Under the pieces are notes generated by a model. That model did not search any database. It had not been told where the DNA came from and was given only the letters and a program-made list of their open reading frames with translations. Both the position numbers and the translations under genes were made by a program. Source: Symbiodinium natans (Eukaryota > Sar > Dinophyceae > Suessiales > Symbiodiniaceae). From it: DNA of 64,000 nt. This document shows, in pieces, positions 50,861 to 62,447 of this stretch; the stretch's first letter is position 1, and the number at the start of each line of letters is the position of its first letter. The stretch is from positions 545,607-609,606 of the forward strand of contig CAJNDS010000868.1 in assembly GCA_905221605.1 (NCBI GenBank). The letters run 5' to 3'.

Positions 50861-50954
50861 GGGTTTACGATACTAGGGCTACCTTCTTGCGGTCCTTGTT
50901 ATAAGGGAGTCCTACTATGTTGGGTTTATATTAGGGGCCCCTCATTTTCGGAAA
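50861..50954. mobile_element. MITE-like element, family B
   Basis: Begins GGGTTTACGATACTAGGG, contains TTATAAGGGAGTCCTACTAT, ends CCCCTCATTTTCGGAA. A further partial copy is at 13650-13690. Confidence 0.6.
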
Positions 50955-51821
50955 AGAAGACGCGTAGCATCAACAAGTTATGTCTTCACATATAGCCCAC
51001 ATATAGCCCGCGAGCGAGAGAGACAGTCGATAGAGAAAGAAATACATAAAGAAAAGAAACGAAGAAACAGAGATTACATTCTTGCACTTCTCAAAGGGGA
51101 CGCCACGCCCTTTCTTGCATTGTAAAAATTTTTTAAAAAAAGATAGAGACAGAGCGAAAAGGAAAGAGCAACGGGGGCTCCGGCGACGGCCCCTCCGCGC
51201 GCAGAGCTGCGGGCAGTCCCGAAGCACCCGCGTTCCGCTTGGCGTCCAGCGGATGTCGTGGCGGCAGAGTTTGGGCTTAAAGCTTCAGATCGGCGCAAAA
51301 GCAGGGAAGAAGGAACCCTAGTCCCTAAACTCCCTAAACCCTACCTGCGCCTCTACAAGTACTGGGCTGACATGGCTGAAAGTTGAAGGCAAAGTCGCCC
51401 GGCGAAACCCCCCAGAAATCCCAGAAACGGCAGGCCGAGCTCGAGATGTTTCATCTCCAAAACTACCCTTTGAACCCAAAGCCTGCCTATTTTGTAGGCT
51501 ACCCAAGAATTCTATAAAGATGCTTTAAAGGAAGAAGCAACAGAAAAAGGCTCGGGGTTGTTTAGAGGTAGGGTAGCTTTGGGGCCTCTGAACCTGATTT
51601 TCATATTGCTTGATAGGGACGTTCTTGTAAAGATCCAGGGCCCTCAAAACTGAAAACCAGTAAGCGTATGCTGCTCCTGAAAGCCCAAAGCAAAAGCCAC
51701 TGGGAGTACTACAGGGGCCCTAAGAACTAGAAGAGGGCTTTGGGGGGTGATGAGAGTACAACCTAAAACCTAAACCCTAAACCCTAAACCCTAGAAGGCC
51801 CCCCTATTACCCAGTTCTCCG

Positions 51822-51890
51822 CACCTGCCGGTCGGTGATAGGCATTCCCAGCACCTCGCACATGCGGCAGCGGGTGCACGGTTTGCTTGC
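51822..51890 (-). CDS. Possible cysteine-rich exon
   Basis: The minus strand reads PCTRCRMCEVLGMPITDRQV, a C-x2-C-x2-C cluster. It faintly recalls the cysteine motif near the end of MOSC domains but is too short to assign. It lies just beyond the 74-bp minisatellite; another frame forms the tail of that repeat's long open frame. Confidence 0.25.
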
Positions 51891-52127
51891 TGTAGTGGTC
51901 GTGCAAAGTGGGGGGGGAGCGAGGGAGCAAACGCAAAGCTGACACAGCACTTGCTTGAAGATGCTTACGCCTGGCACGAGTTGCATCAGCAACTCTGCGT
52001 GGCTGGCGCAAGCTTCGCTCCATTCTACTCCAACTTGTCACTTTGCAATGGCAGCTTTGCTGCGAAAACAGCTGCTCTACGCAACTTTGGTTGGGCAGAA
52101 TGCAAAAAGGCCTGTGCTGCCTGCCCA

Positions 52128-55100
52128 CCGATGCGCAAAAAAAGGGCCTCCTGCCAGAAAACGAGTGCTCAAAACCAGTGCTCCTGCCCACCGATGTGGA
52201 ACAAAAGGCCAAAGTGCCCAAAACCAGTGCTCCTGCCCACCGATGTGGAAAAAAAGGCCATAATTCCCCCCTCCTGTCAGAACAAAAGTGCGCAAAACCA
52301 GTGCTCCTGCCCGCCCATGTGGAAAAAAAAGGCCACAATTTCCCCCTCCTGACAGAACAAAAGTGCGCAAAACCAGTGCTCCTGCCCACCGATGTGGAAA
52401 AAAAGGCCACAATTTCCCCCTCCTGACAGAACAAAAGTGCGCAAAACCAGTGCTCCTGCCCACCGATGTGGACATGAAGGCCACAATTCCCCCTCCTGCC
52501 AGAAACAAAAGTACACAAAACCAGTGCTCCTGCCCACCGATGTGGAAAGATGTCCCCCTCCTGCCAGAACAAAAGTGCGCAAAACCAGTGCTCCTGCCCA
52601 CCGATGTGCAAAAAAAGGCCACAATGTCCCCCTCCTGACAGAACAAAGTGCGCAAAACCAGTGCTCCTGCCCACCGATGTGGAAAAAAAGGCCACAATTT
52701 CCCCCTCCTGACAGAACAAAAGTGGGCAAAACCAGTGCTCCTGCCCACCGATGTGGAAAAAAGCCATAATTTCCCCCTCCTGACAGAACAAAGTGCGCAA
52801 AACCAGTGCTCCTGCCCACCGATGTGGGAAAAAAGGCCACAATTTCCCCCTCCTGACAAAACAAAAGTGCACAAAACCAGTGCTCCTGCCCACCGATGTG
52901 GAAAAAAAGGCCACAATCTCCCCCTCCTGACAGAACAAAAGTGTGCAAAACCAGTGCTCCTGCCCACCGATGTGGAAAAAAAGGCACAATTTCCCCCTCC
53001 TGACAGAACAAAAGTGCGCAAAACCAGTGCTCCTGACCACCCATGTGGAAAAAAAGGCCACAATTTCCCCCTCCTGACAGAACAAAAGTGCGCAAGACCA
53101 GTGCTCCTGCCCACCGATGTGGAAATAAAGCCCTCCTAACAGAACAAAAGTGCGCAAAACCAGTGCTCCTGCCCACAGATGTGGAAAAAAAGGCCACAAT
53201 TTCCCCCTCCTGACAGAACAAAAGTGCGCAAAACCAGTGCTCCTGCCCACCGATGTGGGAAAAAAGGCCACAACTTCCCCCTCCTGACAGAACAAAAGTG
53301 CGCAAAACCAGTGCTCCTGCCCACCGATGTGGACATGAAGGCCACAATTTCCCCCTCCTGACAGAACAAAAGTGCGCAAAACCAGTGCTCCTGCCCACCC
53401 ATGTGGAAAAAAGGCCACAATTTCCCCCTCCTGACAGAACAACAGTGCGCAAAACCTGTGCTCCTGCCCACTGATGTGGAAAAAAAGGCCACAATTTACC
53501 CCTCCTGACAGAACAAAAGTGCGCAAAACCAGTGATCCTGCCCACCGATGTCGAAAAAAAGGCCACAATTTCCCCCTCCTGACAGACAAAAGTGCGCAAA
53601 ACCAGTGCTCCTGCCCACCGATGTGGAAAAAAAGGCCACAATTTCCCCCTCCTGACAGGACAAAAGTGGGCAAAACCAGTGCTCCTGCCCACCGATGTGG
53701 AAAAAAAGGCCATAATTTCCCCCTCCTGACAGAACAAAAGTGCGCAAAACCAGTGCTCCTGCCCAATCCTGCCCACCGATGTGGAAAAAAAGGCCACAAT
53801 TTCCCCCTCCTGACAGAACAAAAGTGGGCAAAACCAGTGCTCCTGCCCACCGATGTGGAAAAAAATGCCACAATTTCCCCCTCCTGACAGAACAAAAGTG
53901 CGCAAAACCAGTGCTCCTGCCCACCCATGCAGAAAAAAAGGCCACAATTTCCCCCTCCTGACAGAACAAAAGTGCGCACAACCAGTGCTCCTGCCCACCG
54001 ATGTGGAAAAAAAGGCCACAATTTCCCCCTCCTGACAGAACAAAAGTGCGCAAAACCAGTGCTCCTGCCCACCGATGTGGAAAAAAAGGCCACAATTTCC
54101 CCTTTCTGACAGGACAAAAGTGTGCAAAACCAGTGCTCCTGCCCACCGATGTGGAAAAAAAAGACCACAATTTCCCCCTCCTGACAGAACAAAAGTGCGC
54201 AAAACCAGTGCTCCTGCCCACCGATGTGGAAAAAAAGGCCACAATTTCCCCCTCCTGCCCACCGATGTGGAAAAAGAGGCCACAATTTCCCCCTCCTGAC
54301 AGAACAAAAGTGCGCAAAACCAGTGTTCCTGCCCACCGATGTCGAAAAAAACTCTCTCCTGACAGAACAAAAAAGCCAAAACCAGTGCTCCTGCCACCGA
54401 TGTGGAAAAAAAGGCCATAATTTCCCCCTCCTGACAGAACAAAAGTGCGCAAAACCAGTGCTCCTGCCCAATCCTGCCCACCGATGTGGAAAAAAAGGCC
54501 ACAATTTCCCCCTCCTGACAGAACAAAAGTGGGCAAAACCAGTGCTCCTGCCCACCGATGTGGAAAAAAAGGCCACAATTTCCCCCTCCTGACAGAACAA
54601 AAGTGCGCAAAACCAGTGCTCCTGCCCACCCATGCAGAAAAAAAGGCCACAATTTACCCCTCCTGACAGAACAAAAGTGCGCAAAACCAGTGCTCCTGCC
54701 CATCGATGTGGAAAAAAAGGCCACAATTTCCCCTTCCTGACAGAACAAAAGTGCGCAAAACCAGTGCTCCTGCCCACCGATGTGGAAAAAAAGGCCACAA
54801 TTTCCCCCTCCTGACAGAACAGAAGTGGGCAAAACCAGTGCTCCTGCCCACCGATGTGGAAAAAAGCCATAATTTCCCCCTCCTGACAGAACAACAGTGC
54901 GCAAAACCAGTGCTCCTGCCCACCGATGTCAAAAAAAGGGCCACAATTTACCCCTGCTGACAGAGCAAAAGTGCGCAAAACCAGTGCTCCTGCCCACCGA
55001 TGTGGAAAAAAAGGCCACAATTTCCCCCTCCTGCAAGAACAAAAGTGCGCAAAACCAGTGCTCCTGCCCACCGATGCGGAAAAAAAGGCCACAATTTCCC

Positions 55101-56440
55101 CCTCCTGACAGAACAAAAGTGCGCAAAACCAGTGCTCCTGCCCACCGATGTGGAAAAAAAGCCCACAATTTCCCCCTCCTGACAGAACAAAAGTGCGCGA
55201 AACCAGTGCTCCTGCCCACCGATGTGGAAAAAAAGGCCACAATTTACCCCTCCTGACAGAACAAAAGTGCGCAAAACCAGTGCTCCTGCCCACCGATGTG
55301 GAAAAAAATGCCACAATTTCCCCCTCCTGACAGAACAAAAGTGCGCGAAACCAGTGCTCCTGCCCACCGATGTGGAAAAAAAGGCCACAATTTCCCCCTC
55401 CTGACAGAACAAAAGTGTGCAAAACCAGTGCTCCTGCCCACCGATGTGGAAAAAAAGCCCACAATTTCCCCCTCCTGACAGAACAAAAGTGCGCGAAACC
55501 AGTGCTCCTGCCCACCGATGTGGAAAAAAAGGCCACAATTTCCCCCTCCTGACAGAACAGAAGTGCGCAAAACCAGTGCTCCTGCCCACCGATGTGGAAA
55601 AAAGCCATAATTTCCCCCTCCTGACAGAACAACAGTGCGCAAAACCAGTGCTCCTGCCCACCGATGTCGAAAAAAGGGCCACAATTTACCCCTGCTGACA
55701 GAGCAAAAGTGCGCAAAACCAGTGCTCCTGCCCACCGATGTGGAAAAAAAGGCCACAATTTCCCCCTCCTGCAAGAACAAAAGTGCGCAAAACCAGTGCT
55801 CCTGCCCACCGATGCGGAAAAAAAGGCCACAATTTCCCCCTCCTGACAGAACAAAAGTGCGCAAAACCAGTGCTCCTGCCCACCGATGTGGAAAAAAAGC
55901 CCACAATTTCCCCCTCCTGACAGAACAAAAGTGCGCGAAACCAGTGCTCCTGCCCACCGATGTGGAAAAAAAGGCCACAATTTACCCCTCCTGACAGAAC
56001 AAAAGTGCGCAAAACCAGTGCTCCTGCCCACCGATGTGGAAAAAAATGCCACAACTTCCCCCTCCTGACAGAACAAAAGTGCGCAAAACCAGTGCTCCTG
56101 CCCACCGATGTGGAAAAAAAGGTCATAATTTCCCCCTCCTGTCAGAACAAAAGTGCGCAAAACCAGTGCTCCTGCCCACCGATGTGGAAAAAAAGGGCCA
56201 CAATTTCCCCCTCCTGACAGAACAAAAGTGCGCAAAACCAGTGCTCCTGCCCACCCATGCAGAAAAAAAGGCCACAATTTACCCCTCCTGCCAGAAACAA
56301 AAGTGCGCAAAACCAGTGCTCCTGCCCACCGATGCGGAAAAAAGGCCACAATTTCCCCCTCCTGCCAGAACAAGAGTGCGCAAAACCAGTGCTCCTGCCC
56401 ACCGACGTGCAAAAAAGGGCCAATAAAAGTGCACAAAGCC
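52128..56440. repeat. 74-bp minisatellite, about 58 copies
   Basis: The unit starts CCACCGATGTGGAAAAAAAG and ends CAAAACCAGTGCTCCTGC. Copies differ by few substitutions and 1-2 base indels, mostly in the A-run. Copies near the edges (52128-52260, 56400-56600) are degenerate. Larger periods are visible: segments recur at offsets of 705 bp (53740 and 54445) and 738 bp (54897 and 55635), so blocks of about 10 units were duplicated. Minus-strand frames are almost stop-free and cycle through three phases because 74 is not divisible by 3. This produces a 1576-codon open frame (56514-51784) which I judge to be a by-product. Confidence 0.95.
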
Positions 56441-56639
56441 AGCGCTTCCAGATGTGGAGAAAACAGCCACAACTTCTCCTTGCGGAACCCTCCCGCCACA
56501 ATAAAAATGCACAAAGCCAGTGCTTCCCACCTTGCGGGGCCTGCCCGCGAAAAGATGTGGAGAAAAAGGCCACAACTTCTCCGTACGGAGGAAAAACAAG
56601 GGACACAGTGCTCCCGGGTATTCTTAGCTGCGGAGGGTG

Positions 56640-56840
56640 AAGATGCAAATATCCCTCTAAACCATCTAATCCCTCTAAACCGTCTAAACCCTCAAAACCC
56701 TCTAAACCCTAAAAACCCCACTAAACCCTCTAAACCTCTAAACCCTCAACCGTCTAAACCCTGGAAACACTCTAAACCCTAAAAATCTCTAAACCCTCTA
56801 AGCCCTCTAAACCCCAAAATCCCTGAACTCCCTAAAACCC
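56640..56840. repeat. Degenerate CCCTCTAAA repeat block
   Basis: Eight- and nine-base telomere-derived units (AACCCTCTA, AACCGTCTA) of low homogeneity. Confidence 0.85.
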
Positions 56841-56959
56841 CGGAAGCTGGGGACGATGCCACGGGAGTCGCGCCGATACTCTCGCCAGCCTTCGGGGTCA
56901 CGTCCTGGGGGCTTCGGATGCTCTCAGATGACTTTGGAGGGGGGGAGCGGGGGACTGTT

Positions 56960-57215
56960 TTAGGGTTTAGGTTGAGTTTAGGGTTTAGGGTTTAGGGTTT
57001 AGGGCTTAGGGCTTAGGGCTTAGGGCTTAGGGCTTAGGGCTTAGGGCTTAGGGCTTAGGGCTTAGGGCTTAGGGCTTAGGGCTTAGGGCTTAGGGCTTAG
57101 GGTTTAGGGTTTAGGGTTTAGGGTTTAGGGTTTAGGGTTTAGGGTTTAGGGTTTAGGGTTTAGGGTTGAGGGTTGAGGGTTTAGGGTTTTGGATCGAGGG
57201 TTTAGGGTTTAGGGT
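56960..57215. repeat. TTTAGGG array with a homogeneous CTTAGGG block
   Basis: About 14 consecutive CTTAGGG units (57001-57100) inside an otherwise TTTAGGG array, the same variant as at 45529-45625. Confidence 0.95.
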
Positions 57216-57640
57216 TTGTGTTGAAGATACTCCGGGCTGTGAGCTTCCAAGGCATCAGGCGTGAGGTTGTGCTTCTGTATGTCCTGTAGCGTTTTGGCCC
57301 ATAGGGAAGGCTACGATGGAGTCCCTTGGAGCATCTTGGAGCCATGAAAGTATTCGCAAGTATCAAGTAAGATCTCTAGATGTATAGTGTACAGGAAACT
57401 AGAGACCAGTTTGTTGTTAGTAGCTTCGTTTGCTGAGTGTGGTGAAAGAAACTCTGAACTCTAAACCCTAAACCCCAAACCCTAAACCCTATTATTAGCA
57501 GCTGCGTTTGTTGAGTGTAGTGAACGAACTGAGCCATAGACAGTCGTTGCCTCTGTGCCTGAAAAAAAAAAGAGAGACCGCGTGCTCCTACTCCGGCCCT
57601 ACAATCAGGATGACCACCCAGGGCCAGCCTGTTCAACAGC

Positions 57641-57815
57641 CTGGGGTTTAGGATTCAGGGTTTTAGGGTTTAGGGTTTAGGGTTTAGGGTTTAGGGTTTA
57701 GGGTTTAGGGTTTAGGGTTTAGGGTTTAGGGTTCAAAATTCAGATTTCAGGGTTTAGGGTTTAGGGTTTTTAGGGTTCAGGGTTTAGAGTTGAGGGTTTA
57801 GGGCTGAGGGTGCGA
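57641..57815. repeat. Telomere-like array, TTTAGGG orientation
   Basis: About 11 clean units followed by decayed TTCAGGG/TTGAGGG units. Confidence 0.9.
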
Positions 57816-58094
57816 CGTTCAAGGGCCGATCTCAAGCCCGCAGTAGGGGGCAACTCGACTCAGGGAGAGCAAGGTCCCAAACAAAAAATCCCAAAGGCCT
57901 GGAACTCCACGCCCAAAGGCAGATTCTAGCCCTAAACCCTAAACTTCAGGCCCTACACCCTAAACCCTAAACCCCTAAACCCCTAAACGACAGGGCCAGC
58001 ACCAACTCGGGAGTCATCTCAGGGCCCGGACCTTCAAGTTGCGCTCCATGACGGCACCTCTCGCAGCTGTCTCGTGGGCTCGGAGGATCGGCGG

Positions 58095-58575
58095 GTTTAG
58101 GGTTTAGGGTTTAGGGCTTAGGGTTTAGGGTTTAGGGTTTAGGGTTTAGGGTTTAGGGTTTAGGGTTGAGGATCCTGAAGACTATTGGGGGGGCCCAAGC
58201 GTCCGGATTCTTAGCGGAGGCTAAACCCTAAACCCCAAACCCCAAACCCTAAACCTTAAACCCTAAACCCTAAACCCTAAACCCTAAACCCTAAACCCTA
58301 AACCCTAGACCCTACCCCATGCAACAGCATCTAAGGTGCTTAGACCCCCATTCCATTTCTGCGCTCCAGGGGTTCGGTCCAGGGGTTTGGGGAGCCAAGG
58401 GACAAGAGGGAACCAAGAAGGCCCCCACCCATGGGACGTCCTGGGGTTTGGGGGTTGGGGTTTAGGGTTTGAGGTTTGGGGTTTGGGGTTTAGGGTTTCG
58501 GGGTTTGGGGTTTGGGAAATGGGTTTAGGGTTTGGGGTTTAGGGCTTGGAGCTTGGGGCTTGGGGTTTCGTAGGG
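58095..58575. repeat. Cluster of telomere-like arrays in both orientations
   Basis: TTTAGGG (58095-58170), CCCTAAA (58222-58315) and TTTGGGG/TTTAGGG (58440-58575). 58585-58945 is open on the plus strand for 113 codons, unrecognised. Confidence 0.9.
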
Positions 58576-59518
58576 CTTAGGGAGCCACCTGAAGAAGCTT
58601 CAACGGTTGAAGGTCCCTAGCGCGACCTACGTCGAGCCGCGGGCGTTGAGGACTGTTTCTTTTTCTCCGAGCTGGTCACACTTCTTGCTAGGGTATACGA
58701 TTCATCAGCGAACTCAGAGGCAAGCACGATTGCCTAAGGAGCATGACTGTCAAAAACTTCAGGCCTTCGTTCGGCGGGTGCCATACGAAACACCGCGCCC
58801 ACCATGGAGACGTACAGACAGAAGATTTCGCGAACGCAAGCAGCAAGACAGGCATCCGAATGAGTGCCCGAACCTCAAAATCCTTGGCCCTTCCCAGTTC
58901 GGAACCCCACGCCCTCTAACCAGAATCACGTTGGAGCCTCGACCTTAGATTGTTAGTCAAGCCCGGGAACGGAAAACCCAAACACGCCCCCGCGCGCGTG
59001 CGCGCGCGCGCCCCCCCACACAGTGACTGATACTCCAAAGTTGCTCCGAGCCTGCAGACGGTTCGCCCGCCTGAGCAGCTGCACGCAGGTGAGGAATGCG
59101 AGCTAGTTGCTGACAGGGCTGTTGCACGCTTCGTGATCTTTGGCTTGGGAAGGGTTGGTTAGTCGAGCTCGAGTGGTAAATCTATGGGTTGTGGGCCGAC
59201 TTGCTCTACAGCTTGGGATTCTCCCCTGCTGCCCGAGCGCATTCTCAAGACTTGACCCTCGGACATTCCACACACGTTCTCATGTGCAAGAAGGGTTGCT
59301 GCGCGGTCGGCGTCTGTGCCAGCAGCTGACAACAAAGTATCCCTCCAACGGCACGGTGCTTGAGCGATAGGCTCTTGAGAGGAGACGAGGCGCGCAAGCA
59401 TCCAGGGTCGCCGTTGCAAGGACTGGGATTTCTGGGGCTAGGCTTCAGGGTCAACCCACGCGCTACTCATCCTACCTGCTGACAATCTAAGAGCTTGCAA
59501 TCAAAAGGGTTACACCAT

Positions 59519-59583
59519 GACCCTAAACCCTAAACCCTAAACCCTAAACCCTAAACCCTAAACCCTAAACCCTAAACCCCAAC
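59519..59583. repeat. Telomere-like array, CCCTAAA orientation
   Basis: Nine near-perfect units. Confidence 0.95.
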
Positions 59584-59786
59584 CTTAGAACATCAACGTG
59601 ACTTGCAGATGTTCGGCTTTGAAGGGGAACCTGCAGTTGAATCTCTGGTGCACTCTGAGCTCTGAGACGTTGAAGGGCAGCTGTGGCCTGATGTGTCAAA
59701 AGGAAAAGCTCTATCTCTACAAGACATGTACATACACATATGTACAGACAGATTTTCTTTACATGCACATACATACCTAGATATAT

Positions 59787-59930
<144 letters not shown>

Positions 59931-60116
59931 CTACATAGTAAGGTATTTGGAACCATGAACTATATGTGTGTGTGTATATATATGGATGTGTTTGGGTACA
60001 CTTCTGATCATGTGTGTGAGCTTCACCGTCAACTCATCTGCGCAGCGCAGGTTAGGGCTTGTAAGGTGCAAGCCGCACTTCACCGTCGCTCCACAACCCA
60101 AGACAAAGAACACCCT

Positions 60117-60208
60117 ACACCCCTACTAAACCCCTAAACCCCCAAAACCCCTAAACCCCTAAACCCCTAAACCCCCAAAACCCCTAAACCCCTAAACCCC
60201 TAAACCCT
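60117..60208. repeat. CCCCTAAA eight-base array
   Basis: About 11 units with an eight-base period (CCCCTAAA, with CCCCAAAA variants) instead of seven. From 60.3 to 61.4 kb there is no supported gene; a G-rich stretch lies at 61120-61160. Confidence 0.9.
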
Positions 60209-61404
60209 CACCAGCCTGCTGGTGTCGACGCCTGGCTCCAGGCAGGGTGCGCGGGGGGTATATGCTTCCCGGGGCACTCTGTGCAATGTTCTAGGAACCC
60301 TAAACCCTAAACCCTAAACGGTGTGGGGCTTGGGGTTTAGGACTTAGGGTTGATTAGGGCGCTATGCGAGAACCCAGATCCTGCAGAATCCCCCTTGCTT
60401 CGCTGTGGCCATGGATCTGAGGTCTACTCGAGTTTGTGGGCAAGGGCCGACACTGCATCGTGTCTGCCATAGCTTCTGAAGTCTTGCGTTGTATAAAGAT
60501 GGGTCTGGGTTCCCATGAAAAGGGGATTGTAGGATTTTGGGGGTATTAGGGGAACCCCTATTTTGGGAAATGCCCAAATGGAAAAGCATCCATCAACAGA
60601 ACAGGAGGCAAGCAGTAAATACCAGGGCCGCATTCTCGCACAGCGATGCATCTTGCCAGAGTGCCCAGAAGCTCCTATTCAGTAGTTTCCTGATCTTTTC
60701 TGGGGGTGGGGTTTGCCTCACATTAAATACATGGAACACATTCTACACAACACATACACACCAACATGCAAAAAAAACATCATCAGTCCATGCCACAGCC
60801 TACGCATTCCTCACTGGCTTGTAGTAGGCTCCCAGGGGGCATTTCGGGTTTACAGGGATGCCATCAGCAAACCCAAAAAAAAATCCTCTCAGCAGAGCTT
60901 ACATGGCCTTCGAAAAACTCAACTGAAGCTGCCAGCAGTCAGCTGTCCCCTTGCTTCGAAGGTCAGCGCCTCCTTCCGCCAGCACGGCTGTGTCAATAGT
61001 CCTTGGGGGAGGCTTTCAGGTCGGGGTGGGGTTCCTCCCAAAATGGGGGAAGGTAGAGAACCTTCAACCCGAACGCCTCCCCCTTCTGGAAGGATGGAAT
61101 CGTATTTCGGGGAGGGGCATCCTAGGGGGGCAGGGAGGGGGGAGGGGGGGGGAGGGAGGGTCCGATTTTTGGGGGCTCCATGAGTTTTAGGCTCAGCACG
61201 CACGCAGTTCAGGATCTTAGGTGTTCTTGTTCATGGTTTTCGGGTTGCTTTTGGTTTTTAGGTTGTTTTAGGGTTCTTAGGGTTCTTGAGATTCTTAGGG
61301 CTTGTAGGGTTTTTAGGGTTTTCAGGGCTGCTCCGAGCGTTCCCAGGTCTGCGTGCACCCGCGCCCTTCTTAGCTAACCTGCAGATGCGGTCCCGATTCC
61401 GGTG

Positions 61405-61490
61405 TTCAGGGTTCAGGGTTTAGGGTTTAGGGTTTAAGGTTTAGGGTTTAGGGTTTAGGGTTCAGGGTTTGGGGTTCAGGGTTTAGGGCA
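61405..61490. repeat. Telomere-like array, TTTAGGG/TTCAGGG
   Basis: About 12 mixed units. A second array is at 61618-61680. Confidence 0.9.
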
Positions 61491-61499
61491 GCCGGGCGC

Positions 61500-61615
61500 G
61501 AAGTTTGGGCGGCTTTTGTACAGAACGTGCTTGACACCAGGGGCCCTGAAGCCCAGCGGGGCCTGACGCTACCCAGCCGCGTACACAAGCAAAGACTTAA
61601 GAGTCCAAGACCTAC
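61500..61615 (+). CDS. Possible exon between telomere arrays
   Basis: The plus strand reads EVWAAFVQNVLDTRGPEAQR then GLTLPSRVHKQRL. TTTAGGG arrays lie on both sides. No paralogue. Confidence 0.25.
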
Positions 61616-61740
61616 GGATTTAGGGTTTAGGGTTTAGGGTTTAGGGTTTAGGATTTAGGGTTTAGGGTTTAGGGTTTAGGGGGGGAACCCACAAGCCTCC
61701 GCCAAGTCCTCTAAGTAGGCTATTGTAAGTAGACTTACTT

Positions 61741-61870
61741 TTTTGGGGGTTGTAAGTACCCATGAACCTCCAAGTAGGGGATATGGGCATTTCTCAAGAT
61801 AGGGGTACCCCTTCCATACCCCAAATAGAATAAGAATCCCCTTAAAGGCTGCCCCTAATTTCGGAAACCT
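61741..61870. mobile_element. Diverged MITE-like element, family B
   Basis: Keeps AGAATCCCCTTAAAGG and the CCCCTAATTTCGGAAACC end, but the left end is poorly preserved. Confidence 0.4.
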
Positions 61871-62194
61871 ACACATCTTTGCAGGTCATTTCTGTAAAAG
61901 TCAGGTCATTGCTGTAAAAGTCCTTTTCGGATTCTTAGGTAAAACGCAAAAAGGTAAGTTGGGGGGTTTCTGAAGGAGCTGCAAGACAGCTACTACTTGC
62001 TTCTGCAAAGTTTTTTTAGCAGCGCAAGCACGCGTGCTCTTTGAACCCAGGTCGGGCCATTCAACGAAGGTGCCCGACACAAATGGTAGGGTTTTGGGTC
62101 TAGGGCCTGGGGCTTAGGGTTTTAAGGGGTTTAGGGTTTAGGGTCTAGGGTCTAGGGTTTAGGGTCTACAGGTTTTAGGGCTTAGGGTTTCTGA

Positions 62195-62262
62195 GCCCAA
62201 GGCAGATTCCGCACTTGTCCATGAAGACCCTTCTCGTGGACCTCGGCGCACTGGCTCCTAAC
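62195..62262 (-). CDS. Possible exon, unknown protein
   Basis: The minus strand reads STRRVFMDKCGICLG, with a C-x2-C pair that could begin a zinc-binding domain, but the segment is too short to assign. TTTAGGG repeats lie on the left. Confidence 0.25.
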
Positions 62263-62364
62263 CCTCAACGTGGTTCTGTCAGTGTGCGCAAAAGAGTCCC
62301 TAAACCCTAAACCCTAAACCTTAAACCCTAAACCCTAAACCCGAACCCTAAACCCTAAATCGCA

Positions 62365-62447
62365 GTTCTTTCCAGGGCCTCGGAAACTTGACCTCGAATG
62401 GCAAAATCCTCAATTCCCCCCTGGCTCAGGCGCGTCAAAAAGCCTGC
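62365..62447 (-). CDS. Possible exon, unknown protein
   Basis: The minus strand reads AGFLTRLSQGGIEDFAIRGQ then VSEALERTA. Bracketed by CCCTAAA on both sides (62300-62360, 62447-62467). No paralogue. Confidence 0.3.

Noticed and set aside
51822-51890. MOSC-domain (molybdenum cofactor) assignment
   Set aside because: Only a short C-x2-C-x2-C cluster supports it; the surrounding residues do not match well enough.
52128-56440. CRISPR array
   Set aside because: The unit is repeated head to tail with no unique spacers, and the genome is eukaryotic.
51784-56514. 1576-codon minus-strand open frame
   Set aside because: It lies almost wholly in the 74-bp minisatellite. The other minus frames, and stretches of the plus strand, are also open over long distances, and the residues do not resemble a known fold. 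I treat it as a by-product of a stop-poor repeat.
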